The notes below the pieces were generated by a model. The model was not told where the DNA came from, did not search any database, and was given only the letters and a program-made list of their open reading frames with translations. DNA of 64,000 bases from Pararhizobium sp. GTDB lineage: Bacteria > Pseudomonadota > Alphaproteobacteria > Rhizobiales > Rhizobiaceae. The stretch lies in NCBI GenBank assembly GCA_017794825.1, contig CP051237.1:744001-808000 (forward strand), in the 5' to 3' direction. Made by a program: the position numbers and the translations under genes. Of this stretch, positions 27,569 through 36,955 are shown piece by piece. Each line of letters opens with the position of its first letter. Position 1 is the first letter of the stretch.

Positions 27569-28869
27569 TTCGAGCCTCCGACGGATTTGCCGGCGATCTT
27601 CAAGGCCCTGTCGAAATCCGCCGCCAGATCGTCGAAATCCTCGAGCCCGACGGAAATGCGGATCATATCGTCCGTCAAACCAGCGTTCTGCATGGCCTGC
27701 GGCGTCAGATGCGAATGCGTCGTCGATCCGGGATGGATGACCAGTGTTTTGGCGTCTCCCACATTTGCGAGATGCGAAGCGAGTTCAACTGATTCGATGA
27801 AGGCGCGTCCCACCTCGCGTCCGCCCTTGACGCCGCAGGCGATGATCGATCCCGCTCCTTTCGGCATCAAACGCTTCGCCACGTCGTGATCGGGATGATC
27901 GTCCAGCGACGGATGTCGGACCCACCCGATCTGTTCATGCGCGGACAGGAACGCGAGCATTTTCTGCGTGTTCGACATGTGCCGCTCCATCCGGAGGCCG
28001 AGTGTTTCAAGCCCTTGAAGCAAATGGAAGGCATTGGTCGGCGACAGACACGGACCGACATTGTACATGCCCTCGGAGCGCACGCGCATGGTGAAGGCTA
28101 GCGGCCCGAACTCTTCCCAGAGATTGACCTGCTGGAATGCGTAGTGCGGGCTCGTCAGCGTCGGGAAGCGATCATTTTGCCCCCAGTCGAAATTGCCGCC
28201 ATCGATGATCGCGCCGCCCATGGCCACGCCGTGGCCGCCAATCCATTTCGTCAGGGAATGGATGACGATATTGGCGCCATGATCGAGGGGTTTGAACAGC
28301 CACGGCGTATTGAAGGTCGCGTCTAGGACCAGGGGAACGCCGGCCTGCTCGGCGATGGCGGCGATCTTCGGAACGTCCACAATGTCCAGACCGGGATTGC
28401 CGATCACTTCTCCGAAAATCATCTTGGTGTTCGGCCGGATCGCAGCAGCAAATCCATCCGGGTCATTGGGTTTCGCGAAGGTCGTCTCGACGCCGTAACG
28501 GCTCAGCGTGTGTTCGAAGAGATTGATGTTCGCCCCATACATCTGCGACGAGGAGACGATGTGATCACCGGCCGAGCACAAGGCCAGAACCGTCAGGAAG
28601 AGCGCAGACATGCCTGACGCGACGGCGACGGCGGCGACGCCGCCTTCGAGAGCCGCGAGGCGTTGCTCAAGCACGGCGACCGTGGGGTTGCTCAGGCGGG
28701 AGTAGATGTGTCCGCCGATTTCCATATTGAAGAGAGCAGCCGCGTGTTCGCTGTCCTCGAAGACATAGGATGTGGTCTGGTGAATCGGCACGGCGCGAGA
28801 ACCAAACCGCTCATCCGGGCTTTGCCCGGCATGCAATCCGAGCGTATCGAACTTGTAGTCGCCGGCCAT
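27565..28869 (-). CDS. O-acetylhomoserine sulfhydrylase-family PLP enzyme
   Basis: A 434-residue Cys/Met-metabolism PLP enzyme, the usual length for MetY-type O-acetylhomoserine sulfhydrylases. The cofactor Lys is in HSLTKWIGGHG (about residue 208). Other family blocks are VYSRLSNPTVAVLEQRLAALEGG and the C-terminal GSTTHSHLTPQ. The enzyme would exchange an activated hydroxyl on homoserine for a thiol. Its place after a YnjBCD-like transporter (40 nt gap) and before a coupled hydrolase suggests use in handling an imported sulfur compound rather than central methionine synthesis. That role is inferred. Confidence 0.88.
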   Translation of the reverse strand: MAGDYKFDTLGLHAGQSPDERFGSRAVPIHQTTSYVFEDSEHAAALFNMEIGGHIYSRLSNPTVAVLEQRLAALEGGVAAVAVASGMSALFLTVLALCSAGDHIVSSSQMYGANINLFEHTLSRYGVETTFAKPNDPDGFAAAIRPNTKMIFGEVIGNPGLDIVDVPKIAAIAEQAGVPLVLDATFNTPWLFKPLDHGANIVIHSLTKWIGGHGVAMGGAIIDGGNFDWGQNDRFPTLTSPHYAFQQVNLWEEFGPLAFTMRVRSEGMYNVGPCLSPTNAFHLLQGLETLGLRMERHMSNTQKMLAFLSAHEQIGWVRHPSLDDHPDHDVAKRLMPKGAGSIIACGVKGGREVGRAFIESVELASHLANVGDAKTLVIHPGSTTHSHLTPQAMQNAGLTDDMIRISVGLEDFDDLAADFDRALKIAGKSVGGSK

Positions 28870-28909
28870 GCGCCTTCCTCCCGAAAAAATCGCTCTCCCT
28901 TAACAGGAT

Positions 28910-29761
28910 CTATCGTCCAAGGCCACCAACGAAAAGTTCTTCCCTGACCAGCCTTTCCGACAGAGCGAAGAGCACGATGCCGGGAAGAGACGCAACAAGC
29001 GCGATGCCGGCCGCCGAAGCGTCGAGACTGCCTCCGGAGATTTTTGAGAAAAGAAGCGTCGGCAGCGTCACGATCCGCCCCTGCCCGAGAAAGAAAGTCA
29101 GCAGGAAGACATTGGATGACACGAGGAATGTGAAAAGAGCGCCAGCCACCAGGCCGGGCATAAGCATTGGCAGCGTTACGCGCAGCAGGATCTGCAATCG
29201 ACCAGCTCCGAGTATGGCGGCCTGTTCCTCATAGTCTGGCGCAAGCCCCTGATAGACGGATGTCAGCATGCGCACCATGTAGGGAATGGTCGGAATGAGA
29301 TGAGCGATGATTATACCGGTATAGCTGCCCGCTAGGCCCAGACGGATATAGATCATCAGCAACGCCATGCCGATGACGGCTTCCGGCACGATCAGAGGCA
29401 TCGACAACAGGAATTCGAATGCCCGTTTGCCTCTGAAACGGTTGCGAGCGAGTGCCCGTGCAGCCGGCAGGCAAATCATGAGGCACAGCAGCGTCGCCGC
29501 AAAGCCGATGAACAGGGTGTTGATCGTCGCTATTCCGACTTGCGAGTACGGCGAAAGGACGTAGTCCCAGGCGAGCGGAACCGGTGATTCCGTTCGGCGC
29601 TCCAGCCACCAGGTTGACGGCAGCAGGTCTGGCCACGCCCAGCGAAACGCAAGGCTCTGGATGATAAGCGGCAGAAACGGTCCAAGGACAAAGGCGACTA
29701 TGGCCAGGATGTAGAAGCGCTGGAATACCGACAGCTTCATTTGTCTCGACGCGGTCTGCAT
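28910..29761 (-). CDS. ABC transporter permease (spermidine/YnjC-type), second
   Basis: A 283-residue inner-membrane permease with six predicted segments and the BPD_transp_1 EAA loop (EEQAAILGAGRLQILLRVTLPML). ATG 29761 follows the first permease's stop by 2 nt; the longer frame upstream is spurious. It pairs with the product of 29764-30648. The set resembles the polyamine/thiamine/YnjBCD importer class. Confidence 0.88.
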   Translation of the reverse strand: MQTASRQMKLSVFQRFYILAIVAFVLGPFLPLIIQSLAFRWAWPDLLPSTWWLERRTESPVPLAWDYVLSPYSQVGIATINTLFIGFAATLLCLMICLPAARALARNRFRGKRAFEFLLSMPLIVPEAVIGMALLMIYIRLGLAGSYTGIIIAHLIPTIPYMVRMLTSVYQGLAPDYEEQAAILGAGRLQILLRVTLPMLMPGLVAGALFTFLVSSNVFLLTFFLGQGRIVTLPTLLFSKISGGSLDASAAGIALVASLPGIVLFALSERLVREELFVGGLGR

Positions 29762-29763
29762 GA

Positions 29764-30648
29764 TCAGCCCCTGCCGATCCGCCGTTCGAAGCGGCGATAG
29801 GACCACAGATAGGCCATAAGGATGCACCCGGAGAGCAAACCGATGGAAACAACCGCCGCCATGCCCTGCAGTTGCAGGGCGTAATCAGCGTCGTTGAAAT
29901 AGCGCCATGCAATCACCGGAAGCGTGTCGGGATAACCGCCGCCGAGAATGAAAGGCGCTTCGAAAGCGCCGATGTTGAAGGAAAAACAGATAAGCACCGC
30001 GGTGACGACGCCCGGCGCGATCTGCGGCAATGTCACCCGGAAGAAGATCGTCAGCGGTCCGGCGCCCAGAAGTGACGCGGCTTCCTGCGTCCGGCGACCG
30101 ATCCCTACCAGCACAGCCGCGACCGCCAAGGTCATGAAGGGAAGCTGTTTCCAGACGTAGACAGCGATCACGCCCCAACCGTAATGCGTTTTGAGAATGG
30201 ACGGAAACTCGGACGGATCGTCGATCATGCCGGCAAAGGCGGCGAGCCTCGACAACATCCCGCCATTTCCTAGCATCAGGATTGCGAGAGCGATGCCAAC
30301 GGCATAAGGAATGACGAGCGGAAGCTTGTAGACGAATTTGACGAAGCGGCGCCCCGTGAAGCTCTTCAACAAGGCAAGGCTGAGGATGAGTGCGAGGACC
30401 AGCGCCACGACGGTCGAGATGACGGCGTAGTAGAGCGTGAGCCCGAGCGAAATCCAGAAAGCCTCGCCGCTCCACAGCCGCGCGAAATATGAAAAGTCCG
30501 GAAAAGTGTTGATGCCGAACCAGGGCGCGAAGCCAAGGCTCTGCACTACAGCCAGAACGACCGCGCCTCCAAACAGGCCTCCAAGCACCAGAGCGACCGG
30601 CGCCAGTTCGAGAATGACGATCAGCCGCGACCGATCGCCCAGCATCAT
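29764..30648 (-). CDS. ABC transporter permease (spermidine/YnjC-type), first
   Basis: A 294-residue permease with six membrane segments and an EAA-like loop (TQEAASLLGAGPLTIFFRVTLPQI). Tandem ATGs at 30648 and 30645 overlap the stop of the binding-protein gene. It is the partner of the downstream permease. Two separate permease genes, rather than the long fused YnjC, distinguish this set from E. coli YnjBCD. Confidence 0.88.
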   Translation of the reverse strand: MMLGDRSRLIVILELAPVALVLGGLFGGAVVLAVVQSLGFAPWFGINTFPDFSYFARLWSGEAFWISLGLTLYYAVISTVVALVLALILSLALLKSFTGRRFVKFVYKLPLVIPYAVGIALAILMLGNGGMLSRLAAFAGMIDDPSEFPSILKTHYGWGVIAVYVWKQLPFMTLAVAAVLVGIGRRTQEAASLLGAGPLTIFFRVTLPQIAPGVVTAVLICFSFNIGAFEAPFILGGGYPDTLPVIAWRYFNDADYALQLQGMAAVVSIGLLSGCILMAYLWSYRRFERRIGRG

Positions 30649-32009
30649 TCAGGCGCGGATTTGCCGACGGCGTCCGCCACTATATCAGCGATCGGCTTGT
30701 CGGAACCGCGCTCGATATATTCGAGCCAGGTCGCCTCGATGATGTCGACAAGGCTGGCGTTCGTGTCGGCGACGGCGTTGGCGTCGAGATCCTCGCTTGT
30801 AACGCCGTAATGGCTGGGCGCGGCGATCTTGACGAGTTCACGATCATTGGCGGACAACTGCGTCGGGTCGATTCCAACCGGATAGCCCACCGTCTTCAAC
30901 TTCGACGCCTGGGCGTCCACGGAGGACATGTAGTCTGCGAAGACAAGCGCGCTGGCGGGGTTCGGGCTATTCAACGGAATCGCCAGGTAGTTCTTGTTCT
31001 TGATCATCAGTTTTTCCGGAAAGATGAATTCCCGGGCGGCTTCCGGGTAACGGCCGGTAATGAGCCCGCTATTGACCGCGTAGATCCCGAACTTGCAGTT
31101 GAAATAGACTTCCGCGTTGAGAAACATGTTGTCGAGAGCGGCGGTGTCCTCGGGATAGCGCGGCTTGCCTCCATCGGCCGTCGCCAGCAGCGGTTCGATC
31201 GCCTTGAGATAGTCCAGTCCGGGAGCGATCAGACGCGCAAGCTCTTCAGCGCCAAGTTCATTAACCGATTTCTGGAACGGCTCCGCGCCGTTTCCATCGG
31301 GATTGTGCGCGTAAATTGCTTCCTGCACGAAAGTGTTGCCGACATAGTGGGGCGGTTTCACGTAGGTAAACTTGCCTGGATTATCTTCGAGATAGGCCTT
31401 TAGATCGGCGAACGTCGCCGGCGTATCGGCCGCCTGCACATATTGGCCGTTCATGGCGCAGACATATTGTTCGCCCGACCATGGAATCTCCCGTCCGTTC
31501 GTCTCAGTTCCGAAATCCCGGAGATTCGGGCTTGAGAGCGGGCTGGCGGGATCCCACACGAAATTCTTCGAATTGGGCAGTGTCTCGGCGAAGCTTCCCC
31601 AGAGAGCGTCCTGCTGGGCGAGTGTGAAAAAGTTTTCGCCGTTCAACCAGATGACGTCGACGCTCCCCTCGCCCTCAGCCTTGCCGGCGGCCAGTTCGGT
31701 CAGCACAAGATCCACCGCGTCCTTGGTCGCGGCAATACGCACAGGGTTGAGCTTGATCCCGCGTTCCGCCATGGCCGGCCGAACCACGCTGTCGATCCAC
31801 ACGTTGAGCGTATCGTCACCGCCCCAATAGTAGAAATTCAGCTCTTTCTCGCCTTTGGCCCGGCTTTCGACCTTGTCCCATGTGATCGCGCCCGCCAGAT
31901 AATCCTGACGGAAGGATGCAGACTGCTCCGCTGCATTCGCCACGGTCGCCGCTCCTGCAAGACTGATCGACGCGGCGAGCAGCGCCGCGACTGCGCGAGA
32001 CTTTTTCAT
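30645..32009 (-). CDS. ABC transporter substrate-binding protein, YnjB-like
   Basis: A 454-residue periplasmic protein with a Sec signal peptide (residues 1-26, ending ANA). LNFYYWGGDDTLNVWIDSVV and VDVIWLNGENFFTLAQ closely follow the pattern of the YnjB family (COG4134), whose ligand is not settled. It overlaps the ATPase gene and the first permease gene by 4 nt. Linkage to a MetY-type enzyme hints at a sulfur-containing or amino-acid-derived ligand, which is inference. Confidence 0.87.
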   Translation of the reverse strand: MKKSRAVAALLAASISLAGAATVANAAEQSASFRQDYLAGAITWDKVESRAKGEKELNFYYWGGDDTLNVWIDSVVRPAMAERGIKLNPVRIAATKDAVDLVLTELAAGKAEGEGSVDVIWLNGENFFTLAQQDALWGSFAETLPNSKNFVWDPASPLSSPNLRDFGTETNGREIPWSGEQYVCAMNGQYVQAADTPATFADLKAYLEDNPGKFTYVKPPHYVGNTFVQEAIYAHNPDGNGAEPFQKSVNELGAEELARLIAPGLDYLKAIEPLLATADGGKPRYPEDTAALDNMFLNAEVYFNCKFGIYAVNSGLITGRYPEAAREFIFPEKLMIKNKNYLAIPLNSPNPASALVFADYMSSVDAQASKLKTVGYPVGIDPTQLSANDRELVKIAAPSHYGVTSEDLDANAVADTNASLVDIIEATWLEYIERGSDKPIADIVADAVGKSAPE

Positions 32010-33103
32010 TGTATCTTCTCCTTTACAGGGCGGAACGCGCTCGCGCCGTCATGCTCGGACGGAAACAGCCACAGATGCCTGGCTGGAACCGACAACTGAA
32101 GCGCAGCGCCCGGCGCCAGACGACGCGTCGAATGCTCCTCGACAGTAAATTGCATGTCGCCGGCCTCCACAACATACGAAACCGTTGCGCCGTGAAAATC
32201 AACGCGGCTGACGACAACCGGCAACAGATTGGCCTTATCAGTACGATCGGATGAGCACAGAGCAAGGGCTTCGTCTCGAATCATGGCCGTCACGCGCACT
32301 CCGGGTTCAACCGACATATCCTGCGGAAGCTCCAGTACGCCCCACGTCATGACCAGGCGGCCTTCGGAATCGATGGTCCCGGCGAAAATGTTGGTGGCCT
32401 TGAGGAAACGCGCGACCTCAGTATCCGCCGGCTTGTGGTAGACGGCGTCCGGCGTATCGAACTGCCTGAGCCTGCCTTCAAGCAGGATCGCAACCCGGTC
32501 GGCGATCTCCATGGCTTCGTCCTGGTCGTGCGTCACGAAAACCGTGGTGATGCCGTAGCGTTGCTGCAACGTTCTGACAAACCGGCGCATTTCGATACGC
32601 AAGGCCGTGTCGAGACTTGCGAAAGGTTCGTCCATCAGAAGAATGCGCGGTTCGGTGACCAGTGTCCTCGCGATGGCGACGCGCTGCATCTGGCCACCGG
32701 AAAGCTGAGCGGGAAACCTGTCGCGAAACGAATCGAGTTGAACGATCTGGAGAATTTCGCGCACCCTCTTTTCGATGTCTTCCCGCGCCGATTTTCGCGC
32801 CTTCAACCCGAAAGCGATGTTGTCCGCCACGGTCATGTGCGGAAACAGCGCGTAATGCTGGGACACCATGCCGACGCCGCGTTTCCGAACGGCGACGTCC
32901 GCCATGTCATGGCCATCGAAACGGATCGTTCCGGAGCTGGGAGCGTCGAGTCCGGCAATGAGCCTGAGCAAGGTGGTCTTTCCGCATCCGGAGGGACCGA
33001 GCAGCGCAACCAGTTCGCCGGAACCGACGTCCAGATCGATATGATCCAGCGCCGTGAAAGCGCCAAAGCGCTTGCAGACGGATTCCAGCCGAAGGTCGCT
33101 CAC
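32006..33103 (-). CDS. ABC transporter ATP-binding protein (PotA-like, with TOBE domain)
   Basis: A 365-residue ATPase. Walker A is GPSGCGKTT, the signature is LSGGQMQRVAIAR and Walker B is ILLMDEPFASLD. The C-terminal 120 residues form the TOBE-like regulatory domain typical of PotA/FbpC. The start is a GTG at 33103 with AGGGGA 6 nt upstream; the nearby ATG at 33120 is out of frame and soon stops. It is the first gene of the operon running to 26768. Confidence 0.9.
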   Translation of the reverse strand: MSDLRLESVCKRFGAFTALDHIDLDVGSGELVALLGPSGCGKTTLLRLIAGLDAPSSGTIRFDGHDMADVAVRKRGVGMVSQHYALFPHMTVADNIAFGLKARKSAREDIEKRVREILQIVQLDSFRDRFPAQLSGGQMQRVAIARTLVTEPRILLMDEPFASLDTALRIEMRRFVRTLQQRYGITTVFVTHDQDEAMEIADRVAILLEGRLRQFDTPDAVYHKPADTEVARFLKATNIFAGTIDSEGRLVMTWGVLELPQDMSVEPGVRVTAMIRDEALALCSSDRTDKANLLPVVVSRVDFHGATVSYVVEAGDMQFTVEEHSTRRLAPGAALQLSVPARHLWLFPSEHDGASAFRPVKEKIQ

Positions 33104-33218
33104 ACGGCGTCCCCTGCCATGATCGGATCTGTTGCGCCGTCCGTTACGATGTCAGCCGCAGCGACAGCATCGCTGCAGATGTGTGAAGTCTGCTGTGAGT
33201 TAACCGGTAATTTCATTA

Positions 33219-33241
33219 GGCGGTATAATATTGATTCCGCC
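33219..33241. promoter_or_regulatory. Possible operator/promoter region of the YnjB-like operon
   Basis: GGCGG (33219-33223) and CCGCC (33237-33241) are inverted around the AT-rich centre TATAATATTGATT, 116 nt upstream of the GTG start. The symmetric G+C arms flanking a promoter-like core suggest a repressor site. Weak evidence. Confidence 0.3.
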
Positions 33242-33282
33242 TGACAAAACCACTCACTTTGCGCACGCGACTTCGTGAACGC

Positions 33283-34200
33283 CTATCGACCCCGGATGCG
33301 AGGATCAAGGGCGTCCCGGAAACCGTCGCCGATGTAGTTGACGCTCAGCACCGTGAGCGAAATGGCGAGACCTGGCCAAATCACGCGTTCGGGATATTGT
33401 TGCAGATAATCCGTGGAGTCATACAGAAGCCGTCCCCAGGTCGGAAAATCCGAGGGAAATCCGAGACCCAGGAATGAAAGCGCGGATTCGGTGATGATCG
33501 CGTTGGCGATGCCGAGAGTCGCGGACACCGTGATAGGCGAAAGAACATTCGGAAGAATGTGGCGCAGGATCATGCGAAATGGCGACGTTCCGATCGATTT
33601 CGACGCAATGACGAATTCGCGTTCCTTCAGTGCAAGCACGTCCCCGCGCACGATGCGCGCGGTCTGCATCCAGGATGTTATTCCGATCACGAACACAATC
33701 AGGAAGAATATGCCTGTCTCGGGACCGAATGCCGATCGCAGCGTGTCCCTGAAAAGCATGATGATGACGAGAAGCAGCGGCAGGAGCGGCAGCGCCAGGA
33801 ACAAATCCGTCAAACGCATCAGAGGGCCGTCCAGCAGGCGAAAATAGCCAGAAAGCACCCCAATCAAGGCTCCGACCACGAGCGCCAGGAGCATGGCGGA
33901 AATTCCGACGGCCAGCGACACCTGTCCGCCTGCAAGCATCCTGGCGAGCGTATCGCGGCCGAGCTGATCGGTTCCCATGGGGTGACCCCAACTAGGACCC
34001 TGGCTCCGCGCGCGAATGTCGATGTACTGCGGGTCTATTGTCCAGAGATAGGGTCCGGCGAAGACGGCAAGCAGAATGAAGACAAAAAACGCCATTCCCA
34101 ACATGGCGCCGCGGTGATGGCGAAACTGATCCCAGACATCGAGCCATTGGGAACGCGGCTCCGTCTTATCCACGAGGGTCGAATGGACAGCCTCAGTCAT
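33283..34200 (-). CDS. Peptide/nickel-type ABC transporter permease (DppC/OppC-like)
   Basis: A 305-residue permease with six membrane segments. The N-terminal SQWLDVWDQFRHHRGAMLGM and the GTDQLGRDTLARMLAGG block are hallmarks of OppC/DppC proteins. The C-terminus ends in FRDALDPRIRGR, also typical. It overlaps the DppB-like gene by 8 nt. No DppD/DppF ATPase follows; the next gene belongs to another transporter with a PotA-type ATPase. Confidence 0.9.
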   Translation of the reverse strand: MTEAVHSTLVDKTEPRSQWLDVWDQFRHHRGAMLGMAFFVFILLAVFAGPYLWTIDPQYIDIRARSQGPSWGHPMGTDQLGRDTLARMLAGGQVSLAVGISAMLLALVVGALIGVLSGYFRLLDGPLMRLTDLFLALPLLPLLLVIIMLFRDTLRSAFGPETGIFFLIVFVIGITSWMQTARIVRGDVLALKEREFVIASKSIGTSPFRMILRHILPNVLSPITVSATLGIANAIITESALSFLGLGFPSDFPTWGRLLYDSTDYLQQYPERVIWPGLAISLTVLSVNYIGDGFRDALDPRIRGR

Positions 34201-35197
34201 AGCGAATCCTTGGATCGAGAAGCCCGTAGAGCATATCGGCTATCAGATTGAAGAACACGATGAGCGCCGCGAAGATGAAGGTCAGGGTCTGGACTGTTGG
34301 CACGTCGCCGCCCTGGATGGCGATGATGAGCAACTGTCCGAGACCATTCACCTTGAAGATCTGCTCGGTGATGATGGCGCCGCCGAATATCTGGGGCACG
34401 CCGAGCGCGATGACGGTCACGACGGGGATCAGTGAATTGCGCAGGACATGGATCAGCACGACGCTGCGTTCGCGCACGCCTTTGGCGCGCGCCGTGCGGA
34501 CATAGTCCTGATTGAGATTGTCGAGCGCGGAGGCCCGCATGAAACGGCTGATCTGCGCTGCGTTGAAGAGTGCCAGCACACAGACCGGCATGACCATCTG
34601 CCGGACCTGGAACAGGAAGCTGTCCCAATCCGTCACCTTGTGCGTCGTATCGTAGATCGACGGAAACCAGCCGAGCCAGACCGAAAAGACGACAATGGCC
34701 AGTACGCCGGTGAAGAAAGTCGGCACCGAAAACCCGATCATTGAAACGAGGGTACCGATCTGGTCGAACCAGCTGTACTGGCGGTAGGCGGAATAGATCC
34801 CGATCGGCAGGGCGATCAGCACGCCGACGACATAGGACATCCCGACGACCCAAAGCGTCTGCGGGAGCCGCTGCACGATCAGATCGACGACCGGCGATCG
34901 CGTCTGCCAGCTTAGCACCCGCAGTCGGTCGCCCTGTTCGAGGCCCAGCCAGCTTTCGATGACATTCAGGGGTTCGTTGATGAAGAACTGCTTCAACCAC
35001 AGTAGAAACCGGATATGGACCGGCTCGTTGAAACCCAGGGATTCACGGATCTTTTCGCGGACTTCCGGTGGAATGGTCAGGGGCAGATTAGCCGTAGGAT
35101 CGCTCGGGGCCAGATCCAGCAACAGGAAAATAATAAGGCTGATGACCAGCAAGGTCGGGATTGCAAGAAGCAATCGTCTTATCGTGTAGTGAAACAT
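34193..35197 (-). CDS. Peptide/nickel-type ABC transporter permease (DppB/OppB-like)
   Basis: A 334-residue permease beginning MFHYTIRRLLLAIPTLLVIS and ending LYGLLDPRIRYD, both classic for DppB/OppB. The EAA loop is VRTARAKGVRERSVVLIHVLRNSL. It sits 60 nt downstream of the binding-protein gene and overlaps the DppC-like gene. It forms the channel with that partner. Confidence 0.92.
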   Translation of the reverse strand: MFHYTIRRLLLAIPTLLVISLIIFLLLDLAPSDPTANLPLTIPPEVREKIRESLGFNEPVHIRFLLWLKQFFINEPLNVIESWLGLEQGDRLRVLSWQTRSPVVDLIVQRLPQTLWVVGMSYVVGVLIALPIGIYSAYRQYSWFDQIGTLVSMIGFSVPTFFTGVLAIVVFSVWLGWFPSIYDTTHKVTDWDSFLFQVRQMVMPVCVLALFNAAQISRFMRASALDNLNQDYVRTARAKGVRERSVVLIHVLRNSLIPVVTVIALGVPQIFGGAIITEQIFKVNGLGQLLIIAIQGGDVPTVQTLTFIFAALIVFFNLIADMLYGLLDPRIRYD

Positions 35198-35257
35198 TGC
35201 GTCTGCATCTCGCGCCTGCAGGAGGGCCGCCCCGGGCGTCCGGGACGGCCATTTTGG

Positions 35258-36955
35258 TTACTTGACGCGATACCAGTCTGCGACGTTCCACAGTTCGGAA
35301 TCCCAGACGTTCAGGACAACGCCGCCGAGCGTATTGGATTTCGCCGAAACACGTCCGCGATCGACGAGCGGAATGAGGACATATTCCTGCATCAGCATGT
35401 CGTTCATCGCCTTGGCGAGCTTCGCGCGTTCCTCGAGCGCGCCGGTCTTTGCCATCTCGGCGACGAGGGCGTCATACGCCTCACTGCAATAGCGCGGCAT
35501 GTTGTTGCCCTGCCACTGTGTTTCGGGACGCGGAGCCTGCTTGCACTCCCAGTTCGCCATGTAGGATTCCGGATCGGTTCCGTCGAAGTTGTTGGCGAAC
35601 ATTTCCAAATCGGCGTAGAGCTTCTGGAAAGTGTCGGGGCTTGCCGGGTCGCCGCCAAAGAAGACCGACGCGTCGATGTTGCGCAGTTCGGTCTCGACGC
35701 CGATTTCAGACCACCACTGCTTGATCAACGCCTGGAAGTCCTGGCGCACAGCGTTCGTCGAGGTCTGATACAGGATCGAAAGGCGCTTGCCGTCTTTCTC
35801 GCGCACGCCGTCGGAACCCACTGTCCAGCCAGCTTCGTCGAGCAGTTTCTTGGCGCCTTCGATATCCTGAACGAGACAGGCGTCATTGGCCGTCGACTTG
35901 TAGATTTCCGGCGCGGGAAGGACGTTGCAGGTTGGTCGGCCAGCGCTGCCGTAACCAATCTCGACCAGCAATTCTCGGTCGATCGCCATCGAAAGCGCCT
36001 GGCGCACGACCTTTTCCGTCAGGAAAGGATGCGGGTGCTTGGCTGTCGAGCGCTCTGCGCCCAGCGCCGGATCCGGGTCGGTCAAATTGACCTCTATACG
36101 CTCAACGAGTGTCCCGAAAGCCGATACGGTTTCGCCCTTGCCCGCCGCAGCCATATTGGCGATGACATCCGGAGCGAGCTGCAGGTTCCAGGCATAGTCG
36201 AATTCGCCCGTCTCGAGAACGGAACGACCGGCGGCTGTTGCATCGCCGCCGCCCTTGAGGGTCGCCGTTGCGAACGCAGGCTTGCTAGCGTCGCGATAAT
36301 TCGGATTGGCTTCCAGGGAGATCACGTCGTTGGGGCGAAAATCGGTCACGCGGAACGGTCCGGTGCCGATCGGACCGAAATTGGCGTCGGTGCATTCCGG
36401 AGCCTTGGCGCCGAGACAATCGGCGAATTGCGCCGCCTGAAGGATCGGGGACTGTGCGCCAACGAACGGGCCGTAGGGGAACGGCTTGGCCACGCCAAAC
36501 GTCACCTTGACGGTGCGATCGTCCAGAGCCTCGACCGAAGTGACGTCATTGTACTTTTCACTCTGCGCGCACCCGCCTGCCGGATCCGTGCAATATTTCC
36601 AGGAGAAAATGATATCCTCGGACGTTACGGGCGTTCCATCGGCCCACAAGAGGCCTTCCTTGAGCTTCCAGGTGATCGTGGTGAGATCTTCAGAAACGCC
36701 GCCGTTTCCGACGGTCGGAATGCTTTCCGCCAGCCACGGGACCATGTCGCCTGCTTCGTTGTAACGGGCAAGCGGCTCCAGCACCAGAGAGGCTGCTTCA
36801 AGATCTTTCGTGCCGCCCGACAGATAGGGGTTCATGGTCGACGGCGCCTGCCAGTAGATGATGTTGACATGGCCGTCGGACCCCCTTTCGGCCAATGCGG
36901 CGGGAGCCGAGGCCAATACGGCGAGCGCTCCCAGTAAACACGTGCTTTTCCTCAT
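35258..36955 (-). CDS. Peptide-type ABC transporter substrate-binding protein (SBP_bac_5 family)
   Basis: A 565-residue cluster C binding protein. The signal peptide ends at about residue 22 (PAALA). YWQAPSTMNPYLSGGTKD near the N-terminus and WKLKEGLLWADGTPVTSEDIIFSWKY are the family signature region. Ligands range from oligopeptides to opines and sugars. The frame opens at a GTG (36961) but ATG 36955 is a better start. It heads the transporter operon; its promoter must lie in the 600-nt gap upstream. Confidence 0.9.
   Translation of the reverse strand: MRKSTCLLGALAVLASAPAALAERGSDGHVNIIYWQAPSTMNPYLSGGTKDLEAASLVLEPLARYNEAGDMVPWLAESIPTVGNGGVSEDLTTITWKLKEGLLWADGTPVTSEDIIFSWKYCTDPAGGCAQSEKYNDVTSVEALDDRTVKVTFGVAKPFPYGPFVGAQSPILQAAQFADCLGAKAPECTDANFGPIGTGPFRVTDFRPNDVISLEANPNYRDASKPAFATATLKGGGDATAAGRSVLETGEFDYAWNLQLAPDVIANMAAAGKGETVSAFGTLVERIEVNLTDPDPALGAERSTAKHPHPFLTEKVVRQALSMAIDRELLVEIGYGSAGRPTCNVLPAPEIYKSTANDACLVQDIEGAKKLLDEAGWTVGSDGVREKDGKRLSILYQTSTNAVRQDFQALIKQWWSEIGVETELRNIDASVFFGGDPASPDTFQKLYADLEMFANNFDGTDPESYMANWECKQAPRPETQWQGNNMPRYCSEAYDALVAEMAKTGALEERAKLAKAMNDMLMQEYVLIPLVDRGRVSAKSNTLGGVVLNVWDSELWNVADWYRVK

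Noticed and set aside
28870-28909. SAM riboswitch before the MetY-family gene
   Set aside because: The gap is only 40 nt and the gene is internal to an operon.
35015-36937. 640-residue plus-strand frame
   Set aside because: Antisense to the peptide-type binding-protein gene; no recognisable motif.
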